Source of the DNA: Lepidostoma basale
Taxonomy: Eukaryota > Arthropoda > Insecta > Trichoptera > Lepidostomatidae
Assembly (NCBI GenBank): GCA_022606425.2
Contig: JAHDVF020000074.1
Span: forward strand, 496,001-560,000
Reading direction: 5' to 3'
Length of the DNA stretch: 64,000 bases
This document shows, piece by piece, positions 52,217 to 63,388 of this stretch. Both the position numbers and the translations under genes were made by a program. The notes under the pieces were generated by a model. The model was given only the letters and a program-made list of their open reading frames with translations. It was not told the origin of the DNA and did no database searches. Numbering within the stretch: position 1 is the stretch's first letter; the number at the start of each line of letters is the position of its first letter.

Positions 52217-52817
52217 CTCAGTCTTCCCAATACGCAACATCTTGACATTGCAAATAATTCTAGTTTTGCAAATTTTCTCTGTCTTGGAGTGTTGATCCCG
52301 CAATAGATCGGAGAGTCCTCATTTATGTGGTTCTAATGAGACTTTCTGTTCTAGTGTTGTCGGCCTTTGTCTTAATTCCATATGCCATTTTAAGTAGATA
52401 TACTTAATATCAAGAAATGCTTTGAAATGCAGCGTTGCGTTTTCTTACAAAGTTCGTTGCACTTTATTCAAATGAGACACGCAATTTCTGTGTTTAAAAT
52501 TTTTCTTTTAGCACGAATTTGCTTTAACACTTAACGATCTACTTTTAATTGTATAGTTCAGTAACAAGGGGTAATTTTTGTTTATCTACAGAAATATAAT
52601 AATAATACAATTTGTATTCATTACTTTTAGAATTGTCTATTTCAGAAAAGTCACAATGATTCGATATGATTAATAAAAATTATCAAATCAAGGCCTCTAG
52701 AATTTTTTATTGTTTCTTGAATAAAGATGTAAAACTCCATATTAAATAATTAATACACATGAAATTATATGTTTTCTTTCACCTTGCTTAGGCATTATCA
52801 AATGTATGATTAACAAA
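52217..52817. other. AT-rich DNA with a repeat trace
   Basis: At 52700-52810 TTTATTGTTTCTTGAATAAA and TTTCACCTTGCTTAGGCATT are remnants of the GAAACATGTC fold-back family. No gene. Confidence 0.4.
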
Positions 52818-53008
52818 GTAGACGTTGAACGATCGAAGTGTGCGCGGGAGATGCCTTTTGGTGGCGATGAGGTTCGCAACCCATCACACCGCGTCTCTCG
52901 CGATGGCGAAAAGAGAAGGATGGAGTGCCGCATCGGTTAAAGTGTGGCAGTCCATTCTTTCTGCCTACCCTTTCGGGGAGACGGCGTGATGGTTAGTTAG
53001 TTAGTTAT
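52818..53008 (+). mobile_element. SINE C with LINE A 3' tail, clearest copy
   Basis: Body 52818-52940: GTAGACGTTGAACGATCGAA, GATGCC, GGTGGCGATGAGGTTCGCAA, CACCGCGTCTCTCGCG, GGAGTGCCGCATCGG. From 52941 the LINE A ending begins: GTGTGGCAGTCCATTCTTTC, GGGGAGACGGCGTGATGG and (TTAG)n at 52992-53006. The minus frame 52933-52742 is a shadow. Confidence 0.8.
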
Positions 53009-53039
53009 ATTGATCAAAACATGGACACAAAATTGACAT

Positions 53040-53230
53040 AAACACTTTTATTTTTATATATTTTTTTAACATTTTTAAAATGTCACCAATTTGTTCCTCT
53101 CGTATCGAAGGTTGGATAACATCATGTTTTAATTTATTTTGATACAGTAGCTCTAAGCTTGGATGTTGTGCTGCAATTGAACCATTCTCGAAGGTTTTCT
53201 GGCTTTGGCCTCCCGACACGTTTTTCGTTA
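53040..53230 (-). other. Open frame of unknown nature
   Basis: The minus frame 53219-53001 includes KTFENGSIAAQHPSLELLYQ and then DVIQPSIREEQIGDILKML. The composition looks protein-like, but the final residues run into AT-rich sequence and no start or splice site is convincing. It could be a fragment of a host exon or a mobile element. I do not recognise it. Confidence 0.3.
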
Positions 53231-54835
53231 ATTTTACTTTAGATAATCAGTTGCAGCACTTTGTACTTATAGTTTATCTTCTACTTTATATAAACAGGCT
53301 CTGAAAAAATAACTTGGCACAGTCCTAAATGAAGTAGAATAGGAGAATTATGTCTACTTAATATTTATTACAAATCAGAGAATATAATTTTTATGAATTA
53401 CTTGTATATCAATATACAATACTTAAAACGCCCTAAGCAGAGCTATTCTGAAGACTTTTTGACTGACTAATAATAAAGGGACAGAAAACCTAAACTAAAT
53501 AAATATGACTTTTGTAAGAAGCCAATACTTGGTGGTTTGACATATATTTAAAAATTGAATCAAACACTTTTTTATACTTTGTTTAAAAACCATATTATCA
53601 TCAGTAAATAGCGCCAACCGATTTCACTCTGTAACAAGCTTCTTCAGAGCAATACACAAACTTAACATTACATACATAGTTGCAAGGTGGAGTTGGCCAA
53701 AATAGAAAGAGAAATGGAAAAATACGAATATGAAAAATTAAATATTAATTGTACTTGAGGTAAGGGAAGGGGTGAGCTTAATGACATCAACTGAGTGATT
53801 AAGAGAAAGTGGAAACATATTTAAAATGGGGCTATAAGTTGAATTATTTCATTATTTAAAATGTTGGCATTACTATTATCATTCAAGATATTAAAAGAAC
53901 ATTATTAAACATTATTATTAATATTTAATTAGTCAACATGTTTATCTAAAATAATCTATTTTATAATCAAATAAATAAATAAAACTTGATATTTCCGAAT
54001 TACCTTCATTCCGTTTTTACACAGAGTTTTGAGGGATTCTGTATAATAATGAAATGAAATATTATGTAATTTTCAAAAATATATTTATCTTGTTGGATAA
54101 AAGGAAACGTAGAAATAATTTTCAATGTGGTAGCTGTCTGAAATTAGCAACAAAAAAGTGAGAATACCGATATATAATGAGATTAATATTACAGTCGTTT
54201 GTTTTGACAAAAAAACAAGAGAACGTTTCAGGCCATCTATCAAAATGATAAATTATCCAAAGACTGTCAACCACGGTCACGTGTGATGGTAAAGTCGATA
54301 CTGTTCATAATAACATCACCAGCGTGGGTCTGACTTCATCCGAGAATTCCTTTCAGGGCTTGCGGATCGACATATAATATTATTTATTTGGCAGAAAATT
54401 CTTGGAGACCGTTAATTTATATGGAGCAAAAAAAATACAGTTTTATGTGAAACCACTTAGTTTTATAGCGAGCGATAAATGAAAGAATTGGTTTAACTTA
54501 ACAGGGTTCAATGGTAAGCTGTTAATTCTAAATATTAATTTTCTAGTATTCATTTATTAAAAAAATTAAAAGAATATTTTAATATTTTATAAGCCTAATT
54601 TTTTTTAATTCATTTCATAAATGCACAATTAAATATTGTTGGACCATTTTTATTATTTATTACATTGAAAATTAGTTATTTGTAATTTCTTTTTAAAATG
54701 ATATTTTTGTTGTTATTCATAATTATTGATAGTATGAAATCTTCTTCCTACAAAAGCTTCGATGAAACATTATATTTTACAAATTTAGATTTTAGAAATT
54801 TTGCTATTCTCGAAGTTTTCAAAGAAAAAAGTAAT
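53231..54835. other. Mostly unassigned AT-rich DNA
   Basis: At 53605-53650 the minus strand reads CTGAAGA, one base, GCTT..., GAAATCGGTTGGCGC, a decayed AAACCGGTT-family motif. A GC-richer patch lies at 54200-54360. No gene. Confidence 0.35.
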
Positions 54836-54837
54836 AA

Positions 54838-54962
54838 AGCTTCTTCTTCTTCTTATTCTTTGTGTGTAGGCCTAGTGGCTTGTTTCTTAACCGTCGCGTT
54901 GCCATGTGGTCAATTGAGTTTCCACTGCCAATTTAAAGTTGATTTTCTTAAAACCTATGGAC
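54838..54962 (-). mobile_element. Unassigned LINE 3'-end fragment with (GAA)n tail
   Basis: The tail complement CTTCTTCTTCTTCTT starts at 54841 and is followed by complex sequence (TGTGTAGGCCTAGTGG, GCGTTGCCATGTGG). The frame is lost. Confidence 0.45.
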
Positions 54963-55117
54963 CCTAATATTATAAAAAAAATTGTAATCCTCCATTGAAG
55001 TGTTCTCAATATTTCGTAATAAAAAAAAAGCAAAAAATTACTTCCTTCATCCCAAAAAAAAATATTTTCTAAGACTGCCCTCACCTTCATTCGTGTTAAG
55101 GTAGAATTTGTTTTGCT

Positions 55118-55333
55118 AATATTTACAACTTTATCAAAAGTGACAAATACTTACTCGCTGTTTTGAACGTATTATAAATTATATCTTTGCCTTTTCAATA
55201 GGTACGTAATAATACCGACTGGGATGGAAACGCAGCACGTAACTTAATAATATCAGAACTGTGAAAATATTAACACTTTACCAAAAGGGACAAATATTAA
55301 TACGTACTCGTTGTCTTGAACGTACTATACATT
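55118..55333. repeat. Pair of ~65-bp imperfect direct repeats
   Basis: 55118-55182 and 55268-55333 share TTTA-CAAAAG-GACAAATA, then ACTCG-TGT-TTGAACGTA-TATA-ATT in the same order and orientation. They are separated by about 85 bp of unrelated sequence. Origin unknown. Confidence 0.65.
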
Positions 55334-55339
55334 TTGCCT

Positions 55340-55640
55340 AGGTGCCTTTATCCTCGCCCCGCCGGCCGCGGCGCGCAGACAAGTTTATACCCAATGTCCA
55401 GTCGCTCGTATGCTGTGACGCATTACATATCAGAAATCGCATGGTTCCAGAAAAAAATTAATAATGATATGTTTTTCAAATAATCCATGTATGTTATAGA
55501 TATCGATCTATTCCTAATGAAATTCCCTACAAGATAACATAAATTAAATTTTGATTCATCGAGTCATATGCTTGATATTTAGATAAAGTTAGCGGTAAAC
55601 TGAATTTACCACATGGGAGCGAGCGTTTTGTTTTGAACAC
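55340..55640. other. GC-rich patch and spacer
   Basis: TCCTCGCCCCGCCGGCCGCG then GCGCGCAGACAAG at 55351-55385 is the most GC-rich short run of the window. No frame is convincing. Could be part of a promoter or conserved element. Confidence 0.3.
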
Positions 55641-55654
55641 GGTACGTTAAGGGT

Positions 55655-55790
55655 TAAGAGGAATTGGCCTCCTGCGAAGTCGACTCCCAGCTGTCGATTC
55701 ATCACTTTGGTGGTCTGCCCGAGGGTCGTCTACCATTGGGCTGGCCGTGCAACACGAAGGGGAGTCTGGATGAATCCATTTACAGAATAA
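55655..55790 (-). mobile_element. LINE fragment related to family B
   Basis: GCCTCCTGCGAAGTCGACTC, CCAGCTGTCGATTC, GGTGGTCTGCCCGAGGGTCG and GGGGAGTCTGGATG follow the layout of the family B ending (CTGTGAGGTAGATTCCCAGC etc.). Confidence 0.55.
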
Positions 55791-55972
55791 TTAATATGTT
55801 TACAGAATAATTAATATGTCGTAAAAAATGATTAATTAAGCTAAGGACAAAAGTCACATGTATAAAATAAACTTTATCGATCGTCATTCACAACGCACTG
55901 TAACGCCTTTGAGCTCTTCCCATCGCTTATACTCCATATACGAGTATTATCGGTTAATAAACACACTTTTCT

Positions 55973-56270
55973 TCTTCTTCTTCCCCATATTGTAGATCTT
56001 GTGATCTGTATATACAGATTATTCAAATTCTTCTTGTGATGAAGCCATCTAGCTTTCTCTCCATCTCTTTGGCTATTGTCCTGGTAGTCGACGGCCCTCT
56101 CGTGCACCACGATCTTGAGAATTCTCGCTGGATCCATTCTCTCGATATGGTCCCTCCAGAATCCATTTCGATGTCATAAAATTGCTGGATCTACGAATCT
56201 CTTCGTAGCGTATCATATATCTTAGGGTTTTACCCACGTCATCGTGTATTCTACTTTTAGGAAAAGTTTA
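55973..56270 (-). mobile_element. LINE 3'-end relic with (GAA)n tail
   Basis: The frame 56137-55874 includes MDPARILKIVVHERAVDYQD, then KARWLHHKKNLNNLY and RRRRK, with the tail complement CTTCTTCTTCTTCC at 55973-55984. LINE C-terminal style; family not assigned. Confidence 0.55.
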
Positions 56271-56970
56271 GTTCTGATAGTGTCAGCTATTTTCCAGGAG
56301 TCATTATGGACCTGATGCATGTTTTAAAAATTCTTACTTTGCTAATTTTATATTATTTTTGCTTTTCTGAATGTTTACTTCAGATTATTATTATGTCGTC
56401 ACAACTTTATACAATCGTCTCCTTATAAACAAATTGATGCGTGTTTCTCATAGATAACTCATTTGTAACCATCTTATAAAATCTAAGTTATTTATTCTTT
56501 CCATTTTGATTATCAACAGACGTGAAACATTACAAATGAATTGGGTTTGATTATCAACAAACTTGAAACTTTATAATTGAATTAGTTTTTGATATCCCTG
56601 AACAGTATTAATTAACTAAGTATTAATGTCAACAAGTGGCAATATAACGAATGATAATTAAGTTAATATTTAGATTTTTTAGTAAGTACGTGTTGCTGAA
56701 ATACTATGGATTATAATAATGACACGAGCTTGCTATAAGCTCAGGGCGGTAAATATGTTTATGTTCGTCAAAATGAATCTGTCAAAAAGGAAGCAATGCC
56801 TTTCTTTCATCATCATTAATCAACTTTACGTGACAATAAGCGTCTCAGATACGCCAGGGCCCGGTTTTTCTTTCATGTTCATTTTAACTTCTCTACCCGA
56901 AACACTCTTACAAAAAACACTAAAAATAACAAGGGTTTTTACAACATAAGTTACATATTTTATACAGTTA
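56271..56970. other. AT-rich DNA, no gene recognised
   Basis: The frame 56719-56949 (with SDTPGPGFSFMFILTS) has no recognised domain. Confidence 0.3.
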
Positions 56971-56971
56971 C

Positions 56972-57195
56972 ATGACGATCTTCGTGTTAAGTGCTTTGAC
57001 TATCACACCGAAGGTCCCGGATTCGATTCCCGGTGTTGGCAGTGTGATTGTCATTCTGTTTTTGGTCTGGTATAGAACTCATGAGACAGTAAAATTGCGA
57101 TAGATTAGCTACCTATTTCATGTCATGGGAATCAATATGATAGCTATACCCTTTACGTCGATTTGGCTCGCGCTGTAATGATGTAATGAGGGATT
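56972..57195 (+). mobile_element. tRNA-derived SINE
   Basis: Head with CCCGGATTCGATTCCCGG (B box). Body: GGCAGTGTGATTGTCATTCT, TTTGGTCTGG, GCGATAGATTAGCTACC, ATCAATATGATAGCTATACC, GGCTCGCGCTGTAATGATG. The A box is decayed. Confidence 0.82.
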
Positions 57196-57315
57196 CAACA
57201 AAATAATTAATATTTATTTATGAATTTATGGGCTTCGTTGATATGATCTCCCATTACGTAGAGATGATAAAGAAACAGTAAAAATAATTCAAAGACTATT
57301 ACAGAATGATTGCTT

Positions 57316-57650
57316 ATTTTTCTTCTGATTCTTCCTTGTTGTAGACCTATGTGGTATGTTCTCCAGAGTGTTGCTCCTCCTGTGAGGTAGATTCCCAGCT
57401 GTCCTTCCATCTTTTAGGAGGTCTTCCACGAGGACGAGTCCCATGAGGCTGATTATGCAATGCAATGTAAGGGAGTCTGGTGGTGTCGATTCTTTGAACA
57501 TGACCGTACAAGTCCCCTTTTCGCTGTCTGCTCCATCTTATAATATCCTCAACCTCACATGTCTCTCTTATACTGGTGTTCCTCGCGCGATCTCTGTGTC
57601 TTGCCTGCTATCGTCCTCAGTGTCTTCATTTCGGTCCTCAAAACTCAATT
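57316..57650 (-). mobile_element. LINE family B 3' end
   Basis: It matches 1372-1700 closely on the same strand: TTGTAGACCTATGTGGTATG, CTGTCCTTCCATCTTTTAGG, CACGAGGACGAGTCCCATGA, GTCTGGTGGTGTCGATTCTT. The minus frame 57501-57289 and plus frame 57443-57652 are shadows of a decayed polyprotein. Confidence 0.85.
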
Positions 57651-57925
57651 AGGTTATTTGGTAATATTATAAATGAAAATCATATCAATTCATAGGATAT
57701 CACTATATTTCTTACGTAGTTACCATAGCCCTCCCAGCAAAAAAACTCTTACATAGTTCATCATTATTTATCAAAAGATGCAAATTAGGTTATTTGGTAA
57801 TACTCGTATTATGAAAGAAAAGAAAATCAAATTATTGGATATCTCTATATCTCTTAAGTAGTTCCCATAGTCCTCCCAGTTAAAAAAAACTCTTACCTAG
57901 TAGCCATAGTCCTTCCAGATTAAAG
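57648..57925. repeat. Direct repeats of ~110-130 bp plus a short third unit
   Basis: Two units start AATTAGGTTATTTGGTAATA, at 57648 and 57785. Both continue through a TTGGATATC/TAGGATATC block to GTAGTT-CCATAG-CCTCCCAG and ACTCTTAC. A partial third unit (GTAGCCATAGTCCTTCCAG) follows at 57901. No coding sense. Confidence 0.8.
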
Positions 57926-57929
57926 ATAA

Positions 57930-58395
57930 TTGGCTTACAAATTAATTAAATATTTGACTTCTTTAACACTAGTCAGCACTGTCATTTGCTTGTATGTAGG
58001 TACATTGCTATTATTGGAATCTATGTAAAAACTTCTTTATTGTAATGAATGTTATCTAAGTCTAACTTTTAGACATTTTTTATGTAATCTCTTTCTTTTA
58101 AATATTTTCACGTCAAATTAGCTGTTTTCTGCTCATATTTGATATGTTTTAAATAAATAATTCCTACTAAAAAGATTCTTAATAAAATAAATCTTTATAA
58201 CATCTGTCAGATCATGTAAACAATTATAATATTATATGTATTACTGACTTCACTCTCTTCTTGCATACCTTATACAAATCTTTTGCTCTTTAATACTTAA
58301 CTCTGTCATTCTTATTTATCGACAACATATTCAACCAAGCATCTTTCTTCTCTTTAACAGCAATCTTTACGTCATCATTCCACCATGCCACTACT
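57930..58395. other. AT-rich DNA
   Basis: Nothing recognised. At 58250-58390 the complement weakly resembles LINE coding. Confidence 0.3.
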
Positions 58396-58399
58396 ATAA

Positions 58400-58566
58400 T
58401 TACCGATGCGGCACTCCACACGGTGATGGGTTGCGGACCTCATCGCCACCAGCAGGCATCACCCGCACACACTTAAATGCTAAATCATTTACAAACTATA
58501 TCTAAAATAAAATTCAATTATATAAAATAAATAAATAAAATGAAATAAATCATAAAATAAAATAAA
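58400..58566 (-). mobile_element. SINE C body without LINE tail
   Basis: CCGATGCGGCACTCC, GTGATGGGTTGCGGACC, TCGCCACCAGCAGGCATC, then AATAAAATTCAATTATATAA. The centre lacks the GCGAGAGACGCG stretch. It directly abuts a plus-strand LINE A. Confidence 0.65.
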
Positions 58567-58814
58567 TTATATGTTAATGATGTAAATGGTACCAGAAATA
58601 GAGAAAGACCAAGGAAAACGTGGCACGATCAAATAAATCAAATATTGAATGTCGGCCATGTGAGGAGTCAGAGAAATCGACGCGCGTGCATGACACGATG
58701 TATGAATGTTGAGGAAGCGAGAGAAATATGTCAGGAAAGAAAGGTGTGGCAGTCCATTCTTTCTGCCTACCCCTTCGGGGAGACGGCGTGATGGTTAGTT
58801 AGTTAGTTAGTTAT
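58567..58814 (+). mobile_element. LINE family A 3' end, well preserved
   Basis: TATGTTAATGATGTAAATGG, AGAAAGACCAAGGAAAACGT, GAATGTCGGCCATGTGAGGA, GACGCGCGTGCATGACACG, GAAATATGTCAGGAAAG, CTACCCCTTCGGGGAGACGG and (TTAG)n at 58796-58812. Confidence 0.9.
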
Positions 58815-58816
58815 GT

Positions 58817-58925
58817 ATTACTGAAGAAGGACTGGTTGTCCGAAACATATCTATGTAATTTTTTTTAATGTAAGTGTTGTATAATCGAAGTGTATGAAAA
58901 AGAAAAAGAGAAATCAAGCAATTAC
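58817..58925 (+). repeat. Repeat family J with hammerhead-like core
   Basis: At 58821-58846: CTGAAGA, one base, GGAC, TGGTT, GTCC, GAAAC. The T-rich part, then GTAAGTGTTGTATAATCGAA, matches 46090-46140. Confidence 0.75.
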
Positions 58926-59210
58926 AACACAAAGTATGGCGAATATAGAAAAAATAATTATTGTCCCATTGTCTTAAAAGAGACAAAAAAAAATTGTAAT
59001 CGAATAACTAACACAATTTTTTTTTGGTAAATTTCTTAATTATTTGGCAGTTTATCTTTATAAACCTACATTACATTAAAGCATAACCTTAGTTATAATA
59101 TATTACATATTATTTAAAGTGCGTATATGTTAAAATAAATCCTACAGCCTTACGTAATGCGTCGCAGATTTATTTAACAATTATGTAAATTGTATTCGTA
59201 TCTTAGGAAA
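58926..59210. other. AT-rich spacer
   Basis: Nothing recognised. Confidence 0.3.
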
Positions 59211-59214
59211 ACAA

Positions 59215-59560
59215 AGTCCCGTTTAAGCGCCACTTAAAACTTGTATTGAATGTAATCCTCTATCGAGAAACTGTCTCCTTGCAACTATTTATACACCAGC
59301 GCTGGGCCCGGGAGAAAAATGATAAAGGGTCTCCACCCTTCCCCGGGGAGATTATTTGAAACTCAATTTTTAATGGCCCTTCATGTAACGCCGTGTGACA
59401 AGGCGTTTATTAAATCTGGGCCTATTACGGTACTTTGTCGCCATCGTTAGTTACTAACGAGTAACTCAAATTATCATCCGACATCACTTTCTCGGTGATT
59501 GCTATAAGCTTCCGAACCCTTCTTATGAAGTAATTTGTAAGTATATAAATAAAATGGTAC
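59215..59560. other. GC-richer unassigned island
   Basis: Complex non-repetitive sequence (CCAGCGCTGGGCCCGGGAG, TCCCCGGGGAGATTATTTG, AACGCCGTGTGACAAGGCG) without a long open frame. A candidate conserved non-coding element, by composition only. Confidence 0.35.
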
Positions 59561-60000
59561 CGATGGACTCGACAAATACAGAACTGGTTGCCACGAAATT
59601 TTCACTGTGTGTTCATATAAGATCAAGAAAGGTTTGAAAAATATATTTTGTTAAGAACCGAGTTGAATGAATTCTTATGAATTTTTCTCGTGTTTAGAGG
59701 AACGCGTTATTGGATGTATTTTATTGAATGGCATAAATGAATTGATATGGAACTTCAATCGCATTTGTTAAATTGATTTATTGTATATTTTACATATTTT
59801 CTAAATCAGATTTTTTCAAAATTCCTAATTTAAAATGATTATGAAATCTCAGAATCAATTTTGAATCAAATTCAATGTTATATATTGGGTAAACCGCTTG
59901 TATTGTGATAGTTTTTCAATATTTTCAGAGTGATAATTACCTAATTTTAATTTATTCATACTATCACTAAAAGATTCACTAAAAAATCTAACTTTAATTT
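59561..60000. other. AT-rich DNA
   Basis: The minus frame 60037-59855 has no recognisable motif. Confidence 0.3.
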
Positions 60001-60125
60001 TAGATAAACTTAAAGCGTTATCACTGTGGAATTCCATAATGACGATTTTTTATGAATTAAAACGCGGGTTTTTTCACTTTTGAAAAACAATTTTTTAATT
60101 CATAAAAATTCGTCAAATCTTACTT
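60000..60125. repeat. Decayed fold-back related to the 10780 and 23475 copies
   Basis: AAAGCGTTATCACTGTGGAATT, CCATAATGACGATTTTTTAT, then ATGAATTAAAACG facing TTAATTCATAAAAATTCGTC. The hairpin-GAAAC motif itself is lost. Confidence 0.55.
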
Positions 60126-60840
60126 TTATTAAACATTAAACATTTTCAAAAAAATACTCGTTTTTTATACTTATCTGAGACTCTGTCATCATAAATATTA
60201 TTATATAATAATTAAGTTTTCTGCGAATAAATCAAATTAATTTTACTGAAAAAAATCGAAATATGGATAAGGCGTAAAAAAGTAAAGAAGAAAACTTTGA
60301 AACGTACTTTAAATTAGGAACATCGTAATGTTGGCAGCATTAAAATAGCATATTTAAAAAATTCTCGAAACAATTTCTCTTAATCGGTAATCATTAGACA
60401 AAAGAATTGTAAGGAATAAAATTCATAATCTCATTTATATATTATAAATAATATTATCTTGGATTAAATCCAAGTCCTTAAAATAAGGACCTAGGTGTTC
60501 GTCCACTACCCCTTGTAAATTTATCATAAATTTTCTTGCAACTTCTACAAAAGTTTTATGATTTTTTTTTAACATGTACCATTTTTAACTTGTAATGTTT
60601 CGTGTGTGTTGATAATCCAAAAAGCATGTAGTCGTTTTAGTTTGGTTCCCCTCGGTCATTGTATTGTAGCAGTAAGTAGGCCTTATGGCCTATTTAGATT
60701 CGATACAAACCGAGTAAATGTTTTGGATCGAATAAAAATTTACCGATAAGTATAATATATGTAAAAAGAACGTAGGTATAATAAATTTCCTCCCTTGCTC
60801 TCTGTTAAACTGTTACAAGTATCAAATCTATCATCTGAGA
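60126..60840. other. AT-rich DNA
   Basis: Nothing recognised. Confidence 0.3.
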
Positions 60841-60844
60841 TAGA

Positions 60845-61095
60845 ATATAGGCAGGTCCGCAGTGGAGACTGATCACCACCCATCGCCATCCCGCCCTCGG
60901 GACGTCTAGGGATGATTACAGGTCAATGCTTGACCCCCGAACCGCCTCGGGGTGTAATTGAATTGGGCCGTGGCAACACGTTACTCCATCATGTCAGAGG
61001 CGTCCGTGATCCTTACGTGAGCCGTCTCACTGACACGTACCAAGCTACCGCGAATCACCATCAAATTCGATAAGACACAACGCATGCGATTCGTT
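60845..61095. other. GC-richer unassigned island
   Basis: CATCCCGCCCTCGGGACGTC, GACCCCCGAACCGCCTCGGG, GGCGTCCGTGATCCTTACG. It is non-repetitive within the window and has no convincing frame. Conserved non-coding element or unrecognised exon. Confidence 0.35.
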
Positions 61096-61329
61096 CAATT
61101 TTCTTTAAATCTTTGTCATGGCCATTAATTTGTTCGTAAGTATTTTAGTATTTATATCTAAAGAATTGGTTTGTAGCAAAATCTAATATCTTTGCTGATA
61201 AAATACTCGTAGGTACCACTTTTATGTAGTAGTTTCCCTTTGTTTTGTACATGTTGGCATTAAACAGGTTATTTAAATCAAATGATTGTACCATAGACAT
61301 TTATAATCTATATATTATCATGATATATG
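61096..61329. other. AT-rich spacer
   Basis: Nothing recognised. Confidence 0.3.
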
Positions 61330-61487
61330 ATAAGTAACTATTTTATCGCTATTTTTATTGTCACGTGAATCCTAAAAGACCAAAGACGGGAAGCTTTTTT
61401 TTTCTTAATAAATTCATTACCGTGAATCAAACCCGGGACCTTCGGTGTGACAATCATAGATATTGCCACTCTGAAACGTGGGCCATC
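61330..61487 (-). mobile_element. tRNA-derived SINE, interrupted
   Basis: The body complement (GTCACGTGAATCCTAAAAG) and head complement (CGTGAATCAAACCCGGGACC, B box side) are separated by a T-rich insertion near 61393-61420. Confidence 0.68.
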
Positions 61488-62085
61488 TAACATTGCTTAT
61501 TAGATCTTAGTTACCTATATATTCTTTTGTAAATCTGGAGGCATGGTGGATATGAGTATAATTAGAAAAATATATTTTTATTCTATATTTCAAATTCCAT
61601 TTTTACACACAGACCGTTGACACATACTCTAGAATGCCACAACTGTGAATTTATACACTGTTTATTCTATTCAATTTATTCTTCTTTACATATTTCAATG
61701 AAATTACCTTTTACATTCATTATTACGTTCATTATGGGGAATTTTTTTTACTTTCAAATCATTCATGATTACAGAGTACAAGAAAAAAAAACATAAAGTG
61801 GAAAAAGAGAGTTCAATTTATTTAAAAAATAGAAAAAGCACATAAGTACAATCAACTCTCAATTTATTTAATAAATGATAAATAAAAATTATTGATATTA
61901 GTGTTAACAAAATATCTAATGTGTAAAAAAAATACACTGAGAAAGGACGTGAATGGTTTAAAACATATTTGTAAAAGATGTGTTGTGAAAGTACAATGTT
62001 TTGCAAATGATATTTAAAATATTTTTAATTATTATATTTATTCAAATCTTTTTTAATTTATTCTGGGCACCACTGTCGCTTACAT
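61488..62085. other. AT-rich DNA
   Basis: Nothing recognised. Confidence 0.3.
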
Positions 62086-62360
62086 TTACGACAAACTTCA
62101 GTTTAAGTGAAGTGTAGTGCAACCAAGGCACGTTTAGACCTAAGATTCTAGAAGTTTTGGGCGAGAAGGCAAACATCGCCAGGATCGGAGCGGGAGAATT
62201 AAAAACCTTCTAGATCCTCCAGGGGGGCACTCGGCGCAGAGAGTACTTTATGCGGGTCTATTTTCACTAATCTATTTGTGGGCAAAGAACATTTAGGGGA
62301 ATGGCTTTCACATGCAAATTCGGGAGCTTAGTTAAGATTGAGAATTCAAAAAAGGTTTGA
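62085..62360. other. GC-richer unassigned segment
   Basis: CATCGCCAGGATCGGAGCGG, CTCCAGGGGGGCACTCGGCG. No frame or repeat end was recognised. Confidence 0.3.
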
Positions 62361-63388
62361 TCTCCATACTGCAGGGAAGATAGTAGAAGTCTTTTCTTTA
62401 AACTTTAAGTTCCTTCTTTAACCTAATTTAAAACTTAGCAGAAAAAAAGCGTTTTTACTAGAATCCTCCTAGAATATATTTTGACTATAAGTTATATAAG
62501 GGGTAAAAATTTCAGCTGAAAGACATAAAGCATTTTTAATTTGTAGTTGGGATCTTGAGAAAACCCATGTATTTTTTAGAATTATTATATTATATAACAA
62601 TGAACATTTTCCTGCCAATTGTGACAATCTACGCCTTCATTTCATATGTATAACATTTTATCAAAAATCAATTTTTCAAAAACACTGTATTTTTATACAT
62701 ATTTCTAATTGTACACTATCTTCCTCAATGTAAAAAATTCCACTCGAAAATTGAAATTCAAAATTCGAAAACATTTTATTTATTTTAGCAGTTCTTGAAT
62801 ACACAAAACAGACATTTTACGCTTATTTTGAAAGTTTTACACTATAATTCTTATATTTAATATTAACTTCATTGTTTTTGAGCTCCATATACTATCAAAT
62901 ATCAAAGAGGCGATTAAATTACTTAATACGATTTCACGTTGAGAAAGTGATAATCTGCCTTCGAAGAAATAAAAACCTTCCGTATAAAACATCAAGTTTC
63001 TTAAATGATTGTGCCTTTGACGTAAGAGTAAATCATATTGTTCTACAATTTTCAGAAATACATATTGTATTTCCATCGTAATACGCATAACCGTCAAAAC
63101 TACATATATGACCATGATATAATCTTTCGATGTAAATTAATAAAGCAAATTTGTAATATGTTCAGATATTTTTAAATTTTAATTAATGGTTTAAATACAA
63201 ATAACCTAGGAAAGAGAAATGTGAAAAGGCCCATGTACAGATGTGCACGTCTACAGTATAAAAAATATATCCTAGTTTATGTGGTCAGTTTTGTGATCAG
63301 ATGTTAAAATTACGAAGCATGTTTATTTTGATAAAAAAAAGTTGATAAGATAACTATGATTCATAGAGTTTATATTTCCTAAAAATTG
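62361..63388. other. AT-rich DNA
   Basis: Frames at 62837-63115 on both strands lack motifs. Confidence 0.3.
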
